From: an uncultured Christensenellaceae bacterium
GTDB taxonomy: Bacteria; Bacillota; Clostridia; Christensenellales; Borkfalkiaceae
Direction of reading: 5' to 3'
Length of the DNA: 64,000 nucleotides
Assembly: GCA_910589015.1 (NCBI GenBank)
Contig: CAJUSA010000003.1
Coordinates: 139,683-203,682, forward strand
Each line of letters begins with the position of its first letter. Within the stretch, counting starts at the first letter, position 1. The translations under genes were made by a program, and so were the position numbers. The notes beneath the pieces were generated by a model. The model saw only the letters and a program-made list of their open reading frames with translations, was not told the DNA's origin and searched no databases. Positions 43,234-51,655 of this stretch are shown piece after piece.

Positions 43234-46200
43234 AAAACTTGGTCTCGGCTTTTTACAGAGTATAGAGGGCATTTGGGATTTTACCGCTGGCGGCTTGGCT
43301 GATTTATTCGGAGCTCACGATTGGGCGGAGCAACAGATGGCAAACGATTGGGTAAACTACGGACACGCAGACGAGTGGTATAATCCCTCTGACGGTTGGC
43401 GAGTAGTGGGCGATGTGGCAGGCGGTGTAGGTACCAGCGTTCCTGCACTTGCCTCTATTGCGGTTGGAGCGGCGATTACATATTTCTCTGGCGGTGCTGC
43501 CTCGCCTATTGTGGTACAACTTATCACGGGCGCAACGGCAGGCTTAATTGCAGGTTTAGGAGCCGCAGGTACAGCTACAAAAGAGGCATACAAAGAAACA
43601 GGACAGCTCACGGGCAAAGAGTGGGGCTACGGTGCCCTGTCTGGCTTTACTGAGGGCGCAATGGAGGGTGTTACTGACGCTATTGGTTTTGGTGCTGGTA
43701 CCATCGTTAAAAATTTTACGGCAAGTGCGGCAAAAGAGGGGGCAAAGCAGGTAGGAAAGCAAATTGCGAAATCCGCCGCCCGTCAAACGCTTGGTAAAGC
43801 AATGATAAAGGGCTTTATTGGCGAGGCGTTTGAGGAGGGTGTTCAGGAACTGATTGACCCTGTTTGGAAACGCTTAACTTATGACCCTAACGCTGAAAAC
43901 GCAACATTTCAAGAGGTTGCTTATGCTGCCCTTATAGGCGGTCTTAGCGGTGCCATTATGAGCGGTGCCGATGTTTCTATTCGCAACACTGTAAACTATT
44001 TCAGCGGCAGTAAAATCAACAGCAAAGGCGGAGCAAAGGGCGTTATAGACCTTGCCACAACGATTGCCGAAACTGAGGGCGTAAATCAATCAGGCAACGC
44101 TCAGGTTGATTTTGTCGTAAACACGCTCAGTGAGTTACAGGAAAGCCTGACAAAGACAAACGGCGAGATTAAGACGGCAAAACAGAAAATGCTCGTCGGT
44201 GTACTCAGCAAAGCTAATACGGCAGCACCTCTTTCTATCGTCGTAAACCAGAACGCAGACGCAATTTTGGCGGACACAGCGACCACTGTAAAACGCCTTA
44301 ATGACATCGGATATAAAACCTCTAAGGGCGAGGCTGTAACCGTTGAAATGCTTACTCAGGGCGTTACGGGCGAAAGAGGAACGCCTGCATACCGTAAGTC
44401 TCTCTCTGAGGCTATGAGGACAAATGAGGCGTTGCGTGATGTCGCTGTTATGTCGGCGGCAGGACAGCTTAATATGGACGCTGCCCGTTTCTCTCAGCAG
44501 ACGCTCAGAGGCGAGCAGTTGTTTAATCAGGCAGACCTCAATCACTTTGTAGAGACCGCTACGGAGGCGCAAAAGCGTGATGTCGGAGAGAGATTGGGTA
44601 TTACCGATTGGGCGACCGTTACGGCGGACGAATTAAAGAGCCGCATTGTGGAATATTCCACTAACGGCGGTTTAGACCAATACATCACAGAGCGTAACGA
44701 GATTAAAGAGCTCAGTAAACTTGAAATATCCAAAAAGGGCTTACCTAAGTATGTTGGCTCCATAAAGCAGGACGGGGCGGTGCGTTATAAGTTCGGAGAC
44801 GCAAGCGTGGCTATCGTCAAAAAGGGCGATACCTACCTTGTGTACGACTACGCCAGAGATATAGCCTCTAAGCCGCTTACAAAGGTTGAGGCTAACAGGG
44901 TAATAAAAGAAATATACGCCGCCGCCTCCGCAACCGAGACGGGCTCCGATGTACAGAATTTGTCGCAACAGCAGACGCAGGAAATTGATACTTTCGCCCG
45001 TGAGAACGTTCCAGATTATAAAAACCTTGTCGGGGCGCAACAGCAGGCTGTCAGACAGACGCTGAGGCAGGCAAGAGCGGCAGGAGTGAGCGAGGCAGAC
45101 CAAATACTTTACGCCAGCGTTGCGGCTCGCTCAGGCGTAAATATCGAGTTTGTGAGCGCAGACGACCTGAGGAGAGGAGACAAGAGCGCAGACGCTGGGT
45201 ATAGTATGAGCGACGAAAAAATACTTGTCAATCGTGAAATTGCAAGTAACCCGAAAGCCCGTACAGCAGCTAAAATTTTGTTGCACGAATTTACACACGG
45301 TATTATCGGAGCCAAAAAAATTGGGAACAGGACAGTAATAAGAAATCCTAAGGCGTTTAACAAATTTTTTACCGTTGCTGTCAAAGGCTTATCAATGGAG
45401 CAACAGATTGACATCTTAACGCCGTATGTGGATGGTCGGATTGTGAACGGAAAGTCCGTTACAATGCAGGATTTTCTTAACGGTAAGGTGGATTTTACCA
45501 AAAACGACTATATAGAACTTAGAGAGGAGCTTGCGGCGCACTTCGTTGAGCGTGAGCTCGGCAACTCTGAGGCTCTGAAACGGATTATATCCGATAAGCC
45601 CTCGTTTAAGGACAAACTTCTTTCGTTCCTGAAAAGGTCTAAGACCGATTACAGCTCAAACGAGAAATTATCCCGTGCGGCTAATGCTCTACTCAAAAAA
45701 TATCAGAAATTCTTTAATCAGTACGCCACGCAGACGAGATACAGCCCGACTGTTACGGGCGATTTGTCCGCTTATCAGAAAACGAAGGCGGCAGGTACGG
45801 ATACGCAGACGAGGCTCAGCATAAAGAAAATCGACGGCAGAGATGTTGTCGTGGTTGATACCGACCAACACATATTTGAGGGCGTTACCGACCCTAAGGA
45901 ACTGAGGCGCATTGCAAGGGATTATATTTTGCAGAATTTCCGTAACGATGTGTACAGGACAACGGACGGTAAAGGCGTAATTTTCAACCGAAAAGGCGCA
46001 AAAAAATCGACAAATACAGAGCATTTGTCGAAAATAAGAATTTCTACTGAACTTGATAATTTCATAAAGATTGCCGAGTATGTAAAAACGGAGCCGAATG
46101 TCAAGAATGTAAACCCTGAATTTAGCTATTTCGATTATTACAGGGCTAATTTTGTGCTGGACGGAAAGACATTTAGTTGCCTAATCAATGTTGGCGTAAA

Positions 46201-47044
46201 CACCCAAACGGGCGTAGGCGTTTTTTATGAAATTACGCAAATAAAAGAGGTGCCCCGTAACAGCTTTGACGGAAATAACCCCGTCTCCCCTGCATCGAAC
46301 GACACCTCTACTAATATTATACCCAACAACGGGGAAAATGTCAACCCTGACGGCAAAAAAAGTGGTAAAAAGCGTTATGCTCTGACGGTTGACGGCGAAA
46401 ATATTACGGGCGAGGTAGAACAAACAAAAAACCTCGTCGCTTTACATAATCTTTCCGAGACAAGCCTCTTAAAAGTATTGCAGCTCGGCGGCTTTCCTAT
46501 GCCGTCTATTGCTATAACAAAGGTTGATATGGGGCACAGTGAGTATGGCGACATTACGGTTGTTTTTGGTAGAGATACAATAGACCCTCAAAGAGATAGG
46601 AGAAATAAAATTTATTCCAGAGACGGCTGGACACCTACTGCTCCTAAGGTAGAGTATAAGCCAAACGACAGGGCACTATCTAAAATCCACAAAAAATATA
46701 GCGAACTCGTAAGCAAGGTTGGTTACGACGCTACGAGAGTGTTGTATAACTATGTCAACGATATTGAGCGTCAACTTGAACTGCACGGCGGAGAGATAGG
46801 TATTATATCCGAATTGTACGATAATACGGAACTTATGAATTTGTTTCTCGTAGATACGGGAGGCGAACTGATTAAGCCTATTTATAAGACAATTAGGAGC
46901 GAATTATCGGCAGGCGAGGTTACATACAGAAAGCGTCTTATTGACGCTCTCGGTAAGGATTTCCTTGCTGAATTTGAAAAAACGAGCGGCAACCTCAATA
47001 CTCGAAAGGATTTTGTAAGATTTATCAAGCCGAAAGCGGCTTAG
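43130..47044 (+). CDS. 5'-truncated large polyvalent phage protein with zinc-peptidase domain
   Basis: An open frame of 1,304 codons; real homology seems to begin near 43211, because the first 28 codons read the clamp gene out of frame. From there it shows a Gly/Ala-rich hydrophobic region (about residues 95-190), a zinc-peptidase motif LLHEFTHG (about 720) with a later REELAAH Glu, and a segment like large-polyvalent-protein domain 3 (ELRRIARDYI to EITQIKEVP). A C-terminal domain begins ALHNLSETSLLKVLQ. Such proteins are injected or packaged by phages and ICEs in Clostridia (family knowledge). The natural start has been lost, so expression is doubtful. Confidence 0.65.
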   Translation: MPATDSGLQRLLLRIPYTQRAIRKNLLLILGYAFEKLGLGFLQSIEGIWDFTAGGLADLFGAHDWAEQQMANDWVNYGHADEWYNPSDGWRVVGDVAGGVGTSVPALASIAVGAAITYFSGGAASPIVVQLITGATAGLIAGLGAAGTATKEAYKETGQLTGKEWGYGALSGFTEGAMEGVTDAIGFGAGTIVKNFTASAAKEGAKQVGKQIAKSAARQTLGKAMIKGFIGEAFEEGVQELIDPVWKRLTYDPNAENATFQEVAYAALIGGLSGAIMSGADVSIRNTVNYFSGSKINSKGGAKGVIDLATTIAETEGVNQSGNAQVDFVVNTLSELQESLTKTNGEIKTAKQKMLVGVLSKANTAAPLSIVVNQNADAILADTATTVKRLNDIGYKTSKGEAVTVEMLTQGVTGERGTPAYRKSLSEAMRTNEALRDVAVMSAAGQLNMDAARFSQQTLRGEQLFNQADLNHFVETATEAQKRDVGERLGITDWATVTADELKSRIVEYSTNGGLDQYITERNEIKELSKLEISKKGLPKYVGSIKQDGAVRYKFGDASVAIVKKGDTYLVYDYARDIASKPLTKVEANRVIKEIYAAASATETGSDVQNLSQQQTQEIDTFARENVPDYKNLVGAQQQAVRQTLRQARAAGVSEADQILYASVAARSGVNIEFVSADDLRRGDKSADAGYSMSDEKILVNREIASNPKARTAAKILLHEFTHGIIGAKKIGNRTVIRNPKAFNKFFTVAVKGLSMEQQIDILTPYVDGRIVNGKSVTMQDFLNGKVDFTKNDYIELREELAAHFVERELGNSEALKRIISDKPSFKDKLLSFLKRSKTDYSSNEKLSRAANALLKKYQKFFNQYATQTRYSPTVTGDLSAYQKTKAAGTDTQTRLSIKKIDGRDVVVVDTDQHIFEGVTDPKELRRIARDYILQNFRNDVYRTTDGKGVIFNRKGAKKSTNTEHLSKIRISTELDNFIKIAEYVKTEPNVKNVNPEFSYFDYYRANFVLDGKTFSCLINVGVNTQTGVGVFYEITQIKEVPRNSFDGNNPVSPASNDTSTNIIPNNGENVNPDGKKSGKKRYALTVDGENITGEVEQTKNLVALHNLSETSLLKVLQLGGFPMPSIAITKVDMGHSEYGDITVVFGRDTIDPQRDRRNKIYSRDGWTPTAPKVEYKPNDRALSKIHKKYSELVSKVGYDATRVLYNYVNDIERQLELHGGEIGIISELYDNTELMNLFLVDTGGELIKPIYKTIRSELSAGEVTYRKRLIDALGKDFLAEFEKTSGNLNTRKDFVRFIKPKAA

Positions 47045-47063
47045 AGAAAGCCTACAACAAATA

Positions 47064-47092
47064 GGCTCTTTGAAAGATAAGAGCCCTTTTTT
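47064..47092 (+). terminator. Terminator at the right end of the island
   Basis: GGCTCTT pairs with AAGAGCC around an 8-nt loop and is followed by CTTTTTT. The following 160 bp up to the right repeat contain no gene that I can support. Confidence 0.8.
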
Positions 47093-47250
47093 GCTGTCCT
47101 GAAAGCCGAGAAAATGCGTTGTTGTCGGTCAAAAATGGCAATAACCGCTAAAAATCCACCTCTCAGGCGGTCTTTGGGAGCCTAAAACTACCCGTGAAAA
47201 GAAATTTTTAGAAAAGTTAAGAAATTTTCTGAAAAATGCTTGACAAACAT

Positions 47251-47268
47251 CAGAAAAATTTTTGTTTT
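47251..47268 (+). repeat. Right 18-bp direct repeat of the phage-like island (candidate attR)
   Basis: CAGAAAAATTTTTGTTTT, identical to 39401-39418. It ends 4 bp before the -35 box of the ArsR-type gene's promoter, so insertion here may have replaced sequence upstream of that promoter. Confidence 0.65.
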
Positions 47269-47272
47269 CGTC

Positions 47273-47301
47273 TTGAATTTCGGTAAAAACCATGGTATAA
47301 T
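47273..47301 (+). promoter_or_regulatory. Sigma-A type promoter of the ArsR-type regulator
   Basis: TTGAAT (47273-47278), a 17-bp spacer and TATAAT (47296-47301), 38 bp upstream of the start. Confidence 0.75.
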
Positions 47302-47339
47302 ACAAGCGCACGTTATAAAAGCCGCAAAGGGGTGAAGAA

Positions 47340-48266
47340 ATGTCCGTTCGGGAATACGATTTGCAGATCAACGACGAGGAAAAACTGCCCGACATGATTC
47401 AGGCGCTCAACGCGTCCGTGCGGCGGAAAATGATGGCGCTTTTAAGCCGTTCGTCTTATTCGATCGCCGATCTGGCGAAAATTCTGAAATTACCCATATC
47501 CACCGTATCGTTTCACGTCAACATTTTGCGCAAGGCGGGGTTCGTGAACGTCACCGTAAAGCGCAACACGCGCGGCAACGCCAAGATCGTTTCGCGCCAA
47601 ATCGACCGCTTCTCGCTCGGCTTTCTGCTCGATACGCAAACGAAAAGCAAGACCTATTCGATGGAAATTCCGCTCGGCAGTTTCTGCGACGCGCAGATCG
47701 AGGCGGGCTGCGGCATGGCGAACGGCAACGGCATCATCATTGCAGACGATACGCCCGGCGTGTTCTTCTCGCCCGAACGGTATTCGGCGCAGATCATCTG
47801 GTTTGCCAAGGGCTACCTCGAATACCGTATTCCCAACTATATGATGCGCGATAAAAAGGTCAACGCCGTCACGTTCAGCATGGAACTTTGCAGCGAGGCG
47901 CCCAACTACCGCAACGACTGGGAAAGCGATATCACCTTCTGGGTGAACGGTCAGGAAGTGGCGACTTACGTTTCCCCCGGCGATTTCGGCGGCAGAAGGG
48001 GCAGGCTCAATCCCGCGTGGTGGTCGGATTTTTCCACGCAATACGGCATTATCAAGACGATCAGAATCACGAACGAATGCGTATATCTCGACGAAAACGC
48101 CGTGAGCACGCTCAATATCGGCAAACTCGGTTTGCAGTCGGGCGATTACATTACGCTTCGTATCGGGATCAAAAAAGACGCGCACCGTCAGGGCGGGCTT
48201 AACCTCTTCGGCGAACAGTTCGGGGATTACGCGCAGGGGCTGGTGTTCACCGTCGATTATAACTGA
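47340..48266 (+). CDS. ArsR-type one-component regulator with C-terminal beta-rich domain
   Basis: 308 residues. Residues 25-95 form a winged helix of ArsR type (IADLAKILKLPISTVSFHVN as the recognition region). The remaining about 210 residues are a beta-rich domain with Trp/Tyr-rich strands (IIWFAKGYLEYRIPNYMM, FWVNGQEVATYVSPGDF) that looks like a sugar-binding jelly roll. This would be a direct sugar sensor rather than a metal sensor, since no Cys pairs of ArsR metal sites are seen. It lies upstream of two promoters sharing a long common element (48331, 49043), which are its likely targets. Confidence 0.75.
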   Translation: MSVREYDLQINDEEKLPDMIQALNASVRRKMMALLSRSSYSIADLAKILKLPISTVSFHVNILRKAGFVNVTVKRNTRGNAKIVSRQIDRFSLGFLLDTQTKSKTYSMEIPLGSFCDAQIEAGCGMANGNGIIIADDTPGVFFSPERYSAQIIWFAKGYLEYRIPNYMMRDKKVNAVTFSMELCSEAPNYRNDWESDITFWVNGQEVATYVSPGDFGGRRGRLNPAWWSDFSTQYGIIKTIRITNECVYLDENAVSTLNIGKLGLQSGDYITLRIGIKKDAHRQGGLNLFGEQFGDYAQGLVFTVDYN

Positions 48267-48281
48267 GAATAAAAGAGAGGG

Positions 48282-48324
48282 AAACCGCGAATGCTGTTAA
48301 AAAGGCTTCGCGGTTTTTCTTTTT
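48282..48324 (+). terminator. Terminator of the ArsR-type gene
   Basis: AAACCGCGA (48282-48290) pairs with TCGCGGTTT (48308-48316), with T-rich sequence after it. Confidence 0.85.
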
Positions 48325-48330
48325 GCATCG

Positions 48331-48355
48331 ACTTCAAGTTTCATATTACAAAAAC
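48331..48355 (+). promoter_or_regulatory. Upstream activating element, copy 1
   Basis: A 25-bp block (ACTTCAAGTTTCAT onward) that matches 49043-49067 at 23 of 25 positions. It begins exactly 54 bp before the -35 box, as does copy 2. In this copy TATTACAAAA (48344-48353) and TTTTGTAATA (48370-48379) form a perfect inverted repeat. Confidence 0.7.
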
Positions 48356-48384
48356 AATTTTTTTGTGAATTTTGTAATACCGTA

Positions 48385-48413
48385 TTGACGGAACGGTATC
48401 TTTTGGCTAAAAT
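48385..48413 (+). promoter_or_regulatory. Promoter of the SGNH esterase gene
   Basis: TTGACG (48385-48390), a 17-bp spacer and TAAAAT (48408-48413). AAAGGAGG precedes the ATG at 48435, so the leader is very short. Confidence 0.78.
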
Positions 48414-48434
48414 AGTGGCGAAAGGAGGAAATTC

Positions 48435-49040
48435 ATGAAAAATACGGTGTTTTATCTCGGATCTTCGGTTACGCGCGGCGTGGGCGGCGACACCGAAGGA
48501 AGTTCGTTTGCCGAACCGATTGCGCGCAAAACGGGCTGGGCGTTTTGCAAAGAGGCGGTTTCGGGCACGACGCTTGCACGGCGCAACGAGGGCGATGACT
48601 CTTACGTTTCGCGCCTTGTCAATCTCGATTTTACGAAAAAGCCATGCGCGCTCGTGGTGCAACTTTCAACCAACGATTTTTCGCAGGGCGTTCCGCTCGG
48701 AACGGTTTCGGGTCGTACATGCGAAGAGGAATGCGACGCGACGCAGACGACGGGTGCGATCGAATATATCCTTGCATATGTGCGCAAGCGTTCCCCTGTA
48801 ACGCAGGTCGTGCTATATACCTGCCCGCTCGCGCCGACGTTTCCCTCATATGCGCAGTATGCGGATTACGTTCAAGGAACGTTACGGGAACTTGCCGCCG
48901 TCCACGGTCTGCGCGTGGTGGATTTGTTTTCGGCGCCCGCCCCGACGGACTGTCTGCAGCCCGACGGCTTGCATCCCACGCGTGCGGGATATGAAAAACT
49001 CTTCGTTCCCGCTCTTCTGAACGTCTTGCTTGCTTTGTGA
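48435..49040 (+). CDS. SGNH/GDSL-family hydrolase (carbohydrate esterase-like)
   Basis: 201 residues without a signal peptide, so cytoplasmic. The SGNH blocks are GSSVTRG (nucleophile Ser, residues 9-15), STND (about 78-81) and DGLHPT (about 177-182). Members remove acetyl or other acyl groups from sugars or lipids. Its promoter shares an upstream element with the transporter operon, which points to deacetylation of oligosaccharides brought in by that importer. Confidence 0.85.
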   Translation: MKNTVFYLGSSVTRGVGGDTEGSSFAEPIARKTGWAFCKEAVSGTTLARRNEGDDSYVSRLVNLDFTKKPCALVVQLSTNDFSQGVPLGTVSGRTCEEECDATQTTGAIEYILAYVRKRSPVTQVVLYTCPLAPTFPSYAQYADYVQGTLRELAAVHGLRVVDLFSAPAPTDCLQPDGLHPTRAGYEKLFVPALLNVLLAL

Positions 49041-49042
49041 TT

Positions 49043-49067
49043 ACTTCAAGTTTCATGTAACAAAAAC
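49043..49067 (+). promoter_or_regulatory. Upstream activating element, copy 2
   Basis: Matches 48331-48355 at 23 of 25 positions, with the same 54-bp offset to the -35 box; similarity continues at 18 of 29 positions up to that box. It begins directly after the esterase stop codon. Confidence 0.7.
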
Positions 49068-49096
49068 GACTATTTTTACAATTTTTAATAACCTTG

Positions 49097-49125
49097 TTGA
49101 CAGTGCTCAAACCGAACGTTATAAT
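49097..49125 (+). promoter_or_regulatory. Promoter of the second CUT1 operon
   Basis: A consensus-like promoter: TTGACA (49097-49102), a 17-bp spacer and TATAAT (49120-49125). Confidence 0.85.
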
Positions 49126-49159
49126 ATAAAATGTAAAATTAAAACAAGAAATGTAAAGT

Positions 49160-49243
49160 CGTAACGGGGGCGCCCCCGTTACGCTCTGCCCGAATAGGCA
49201 GAGCGTAAAAAAAATCTATTCGGAAGGAACGGACAAAGTCCGT
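49160..49243 (+). promoter_or_regulatory. Structured 5' leader with three hairpins and a predicted pseudoknot
   Basis: Hairpin 1 is a perfect 24-bp palindrome (49160-49183). Hairpin 2 pairs ACGCTCTGCC (49181-49190) with GGCAGAGCGT (49197-49206), overlapping hairpin 1 by 3 nt. Its loop CGAATA (49191-49196) is fully complementary to TATTCG at 49217-49222, after an A8 run. Hairpin 3 is ACGGAC / GTCCGT (49229-49243). The AGGAGG of the binding-protein gene follows 8 nt later. The fold could control translation or mRNA stability. Confidence 0.6.
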
Positions 49244-49262
49244 TGAAATAAGGAGGAAGGTT

Positions 49263-50690
49263 ATGAAAAAGATATTTCCCTTGGCGGTGGCGGCACTGCT
49301 TACGCTCGGTTGCCTGACGGCATGCGGCGGACCAAAAGACGACGGACCCGAAGTTCCGCCCGACGCGGAAATCACCGAAAAGGTGACGATCCGTTTCTGG
49401 GGCTGGGGCGACGCGGCGGAACAGGCGAATTATCAGCGGCTCGTCAATCAGTTCATGGCGGAAAACGAGAATATCATCGTCGCCTATAACGGAATGGATT
49501 CGGGGAATTACATGCAGGAGTTGCGTAACGCCGCGACAAATCTGCCCGAACTCTTCTATATGCCCGACTACGATTTCCTCGAATACGCCGCGAACGGCAT
49601 GCTCAAAGACGTATCGAGCTATGTGACCGAAGAAGAACTTTCCGCGATCTGGCCGCAGGCGGTGGACGAATATTACTTCAATCCCCGCAACAACCGGCTC
49701 GGCAAGAGCGAGGGGGCGAAACTCTACGGTCTGCCCAAAGATCTGGGTCCGTTTACGCTTGTCTACAACAAAACGCTCGTCGATTCGCAGATCGCTAAAT
49801 TATGGCTTGACCGCGAGGAAATTTACGGGTATCTCGATCCGAACACGCCCATGACCTGGCAACAGTTCCGCACCGTCCTCAAAAAGCTCGATCCCGATCC
49901 CAACGACAATCTTTACGGCATTTCGCACTATGAGATCGAGGCGGCGGTCTATTCCAACAACGCGAATTTCTTCAACGACGACGCGTCGCAGCAGCGCATC
50001 ACCGATCCCAATTTCACCGACGCATTGCAGTTTATTGCCGATCTGGCGCTCGTCGATCACACCATGGTCGAGGCGAAAAATCAGGCGTCTACCAACGGGT
50101 TCCAGCGTTTTATCGCCTCGGGCTGTATTTTCAGCTTTATGGGCCCGTGGGATTGCGCGCAGTTTTGGGAATTAGACGGTCTGAATTTCGAATCGAACAT
50201 TCTGCCCGTGCCCTATAACGGGGAAAATCCCGACGCGCGCAGTACGGCGTGGGTCGGTTCCATGGGCTATTGCGTGAGCGCAAAGGCGAACAGCTTAAAG
50301 ACCAACGCTGCCATGCGCCTTGCAAAATATCTGTGTTATAACGAGGACGCGCAACGCAAGTTCTACGAACTGGGGCAGCAGGTGCCCAACATTATGGAAA
50401 TGGCGAAGGACGAATACGTCAACGATACGCGCGGACTGATCGGCGATAAAGATCCCGTCGACCGTTCGGTGTGGCTCGATACGATCGACGGATTTTCCGA
50501 TACCGATAAGATCGGCGGAAAAGTGCGCCCGCGTTATTACACTTATTCTTCCGACTGGTACGATATGTTCACGGAATATATCGATACGCAGGGGCTTTGG
50601 ACGGGGGCAAAGACGGCGGCGGATATCTGCGCCGCGTATTCCAAGACCTTCCAGGCGGCTCTCGACGAAATGCGCGCGAACCTCGGGTAA
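49263..50690 (+). CDS. Extracellular sugar-binding lipoprotein of second CUT1 importer
   Basis: A 475-residue lipoprotein (lipobox near CLTACGG). The body has the family 1 solute-binding pattern: VTIRFWGWGD at the start, GLPKDLGPFTLVYNKTL in the hinge region, and GPWDCAQFW and STAWVGSMGYCVS later. It would bind oligosaccharide for the two permeases just downstream. It is shorter than the LplA-type protein of the first locus, so the two importers belong to different branches. Confidence 0.92.
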   Translation: MKKIFPLAVAALLTLGCLTACGGPKDDGPEVPPDAEITEKVTIRFWGWGDAAEQANYQRLVNQFMAENENIIVAYNGMDSGNYMQELRNAATNLPELFYMPDYDFLEYAANGMLKDVSSYVTEEELSAIWPQAVDEYYFNPRNNRLGKSEGAKLYGLPKDLGPFTLVYNKTLVDSQIAKLWLDREEIYGYLDPNTPMTWQQFRTVLKKLDPDPNDNLYGISHYEIEAAVYSNNANFFNDDASQQRITDPNFTDALQFIADLALVDHTMVEAKNQASTNGFQRFIASGCIFSFMGPWDCAQFWELDGLNFESNILPVPYNGENPDARSTAWVGSMGYCVSAKANSLKTNAAMRLAKYLCYNEDAQRKFYELGQQVPNIMEMAKDEYVNDTRGLIGDKDPVDRSVWLDTIDGFSDTDKIGGKVRPRYYTYSSDWYDMFTEYIDTQGLWTGAKTAADICAAYSKTFQAALDEMRANLG

Positions 50691-50699
50691 GGAGGCGGT

Positions 50700-51650
50700 A
50701 TGGAAAATACGGTAGAAGAACGCGCCGAAAGACTGCCCGCAACGGCGGGCGCGGTGCGTCCGCCCGAAAAAAAGAAGAGCCGGCTTGAAAGAAGGGAACA
50801 TCTCATCGCCTTTCTCTTCATTCTGCCGCCCATTATCGGTTTTCTGATCTTTACGGTCGCCTCGATGCTGTTCTCGTTTATATACAGCTTTCAGAATTAC
50901 AACACGCTGACGGGCGCCTCTTCCTGGATAGGGCTTAAAAATTATATCAATCTGTTCTCGCACGAACTGTTCGCCCCCGATTTCTGGAACTCGGTGGGGA
51001 ATACGGCAATTCTGCTGTTGAGCATTCCCATCAGCATGTTTTTGGGGTTGTGCCTCGCAGGATTGCTGCGCATGGGCGACATCAAGGGCGCCAAGGTCTT
51101 TCAGGTGCTCTATTACCTGCCCGCGGTTTCGAGCGCGGTTGCGCTGAATATCGTGTGGCGCTATATCTTCAACAACGAATTCGGCATCATCAATTTGATG
51201 TTCCATTCCAACGCCGCATGGCTGAGCGACGATAATCTGCTGAAAGCGGCGATCATCTTCAAGAATTCCATTAACGGCATGGGTACGTCGATGATTTTAT
51301 ACCTTGCGGGTATGCTGAACGTGCCGAAGGATTATTACGAGGCGGCGAGCCTCGACGGCGCGGGGAAGGTGCGGCAGTTCTTCTCGATCACGCTGCCCAT
51401 TATCTCGCCCGTGACCTTCTATCTGCTTATTACGGGGCTGATCGGCGGGTTGCAGTCGTATGCCGATTCGCAGGTATTTGCGGAAGGGGATTCGGGTGCG
51501 CGCACGATCGTCTATTTCATCTGGGCGCGCGGGATCAATCAGGGGCGGTACGGGCTTGCCTCGGCGGCGTCCATTCTTCTCGCGTTCGTCATCATGATCA
51601 TTACGCTCATTCAGTTCCGTTTCTCGAATAAATGGGTTTACGAGGAGTAA
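50700..51650 (+). CDS. CUT1 sugar ABC transporter permease (MalF type)
   Basis: 316 residues with a charged N-terminal tail, six predicted helices and the ATPase-contact loop YYEAASLDGAGKVRQFFSIT. GGAGG lies upstream of the ATG. It forms the channel with the next gene. No ATPase gene is present in this operon either. Confidence 0.94.
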   Translation: MENTVEERAERLPATAGAVRPPEKKKSRLERREHLIAFLFILPPIIGFLIFTVASMLFSFIYSFQNYNTLTGASSWIGLKNYINLFSHELFAPDFWNSVGNTAILLLSIPISMFLGLCLAGLLRMGDIKGAKVFQVLYYLPAVSSAVALNIVWRYIFNNEFGIINLMFHSNAAWLSDDNLLKAAIIFKNSINGMGTSMILYLAGMLNVPKDYYEAASLDGAGKVRQFFSITLPIISPVTFYLLITGLIGGLQSYADSQVFAEGDSGARTIVYFIWARGINQGRYGLASAASILLAFVIMIITLIQFRFSNKWVYEE

Positions 51651-51655
51651 GGGCT

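Larger units (their letters stand above)
39401..47268. mobile_element. Decayed phage-like island bounded by direct repeats
   Basis: About 7.85 kb between 18-bp direct repeats. It carries a ribbon-helix-helix protein, two small hypotheticals, a phage cysteine-protease-like protein, a YqaJ exonuclease, a DUF1351-type protein, remnants of recT and of a beta-clamp gene, and a large polyvalent phage protein. Codon use (many GAG, AGG and CGT codons, fewer GCG/CGC runs) differs from the flanks. No integrase, terminase, portal or tail gene is visible, so the element is probably non-autonomous or heavily deleted. Confidence 0.75.

Noticed and set aside
47093..47250. Short coding frames between the island terminator and the right repeat
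   Set aside because: No frame has a ribosome site or recognisable sequence; the stretch is AT-rich and seems to be non-coding remnant.
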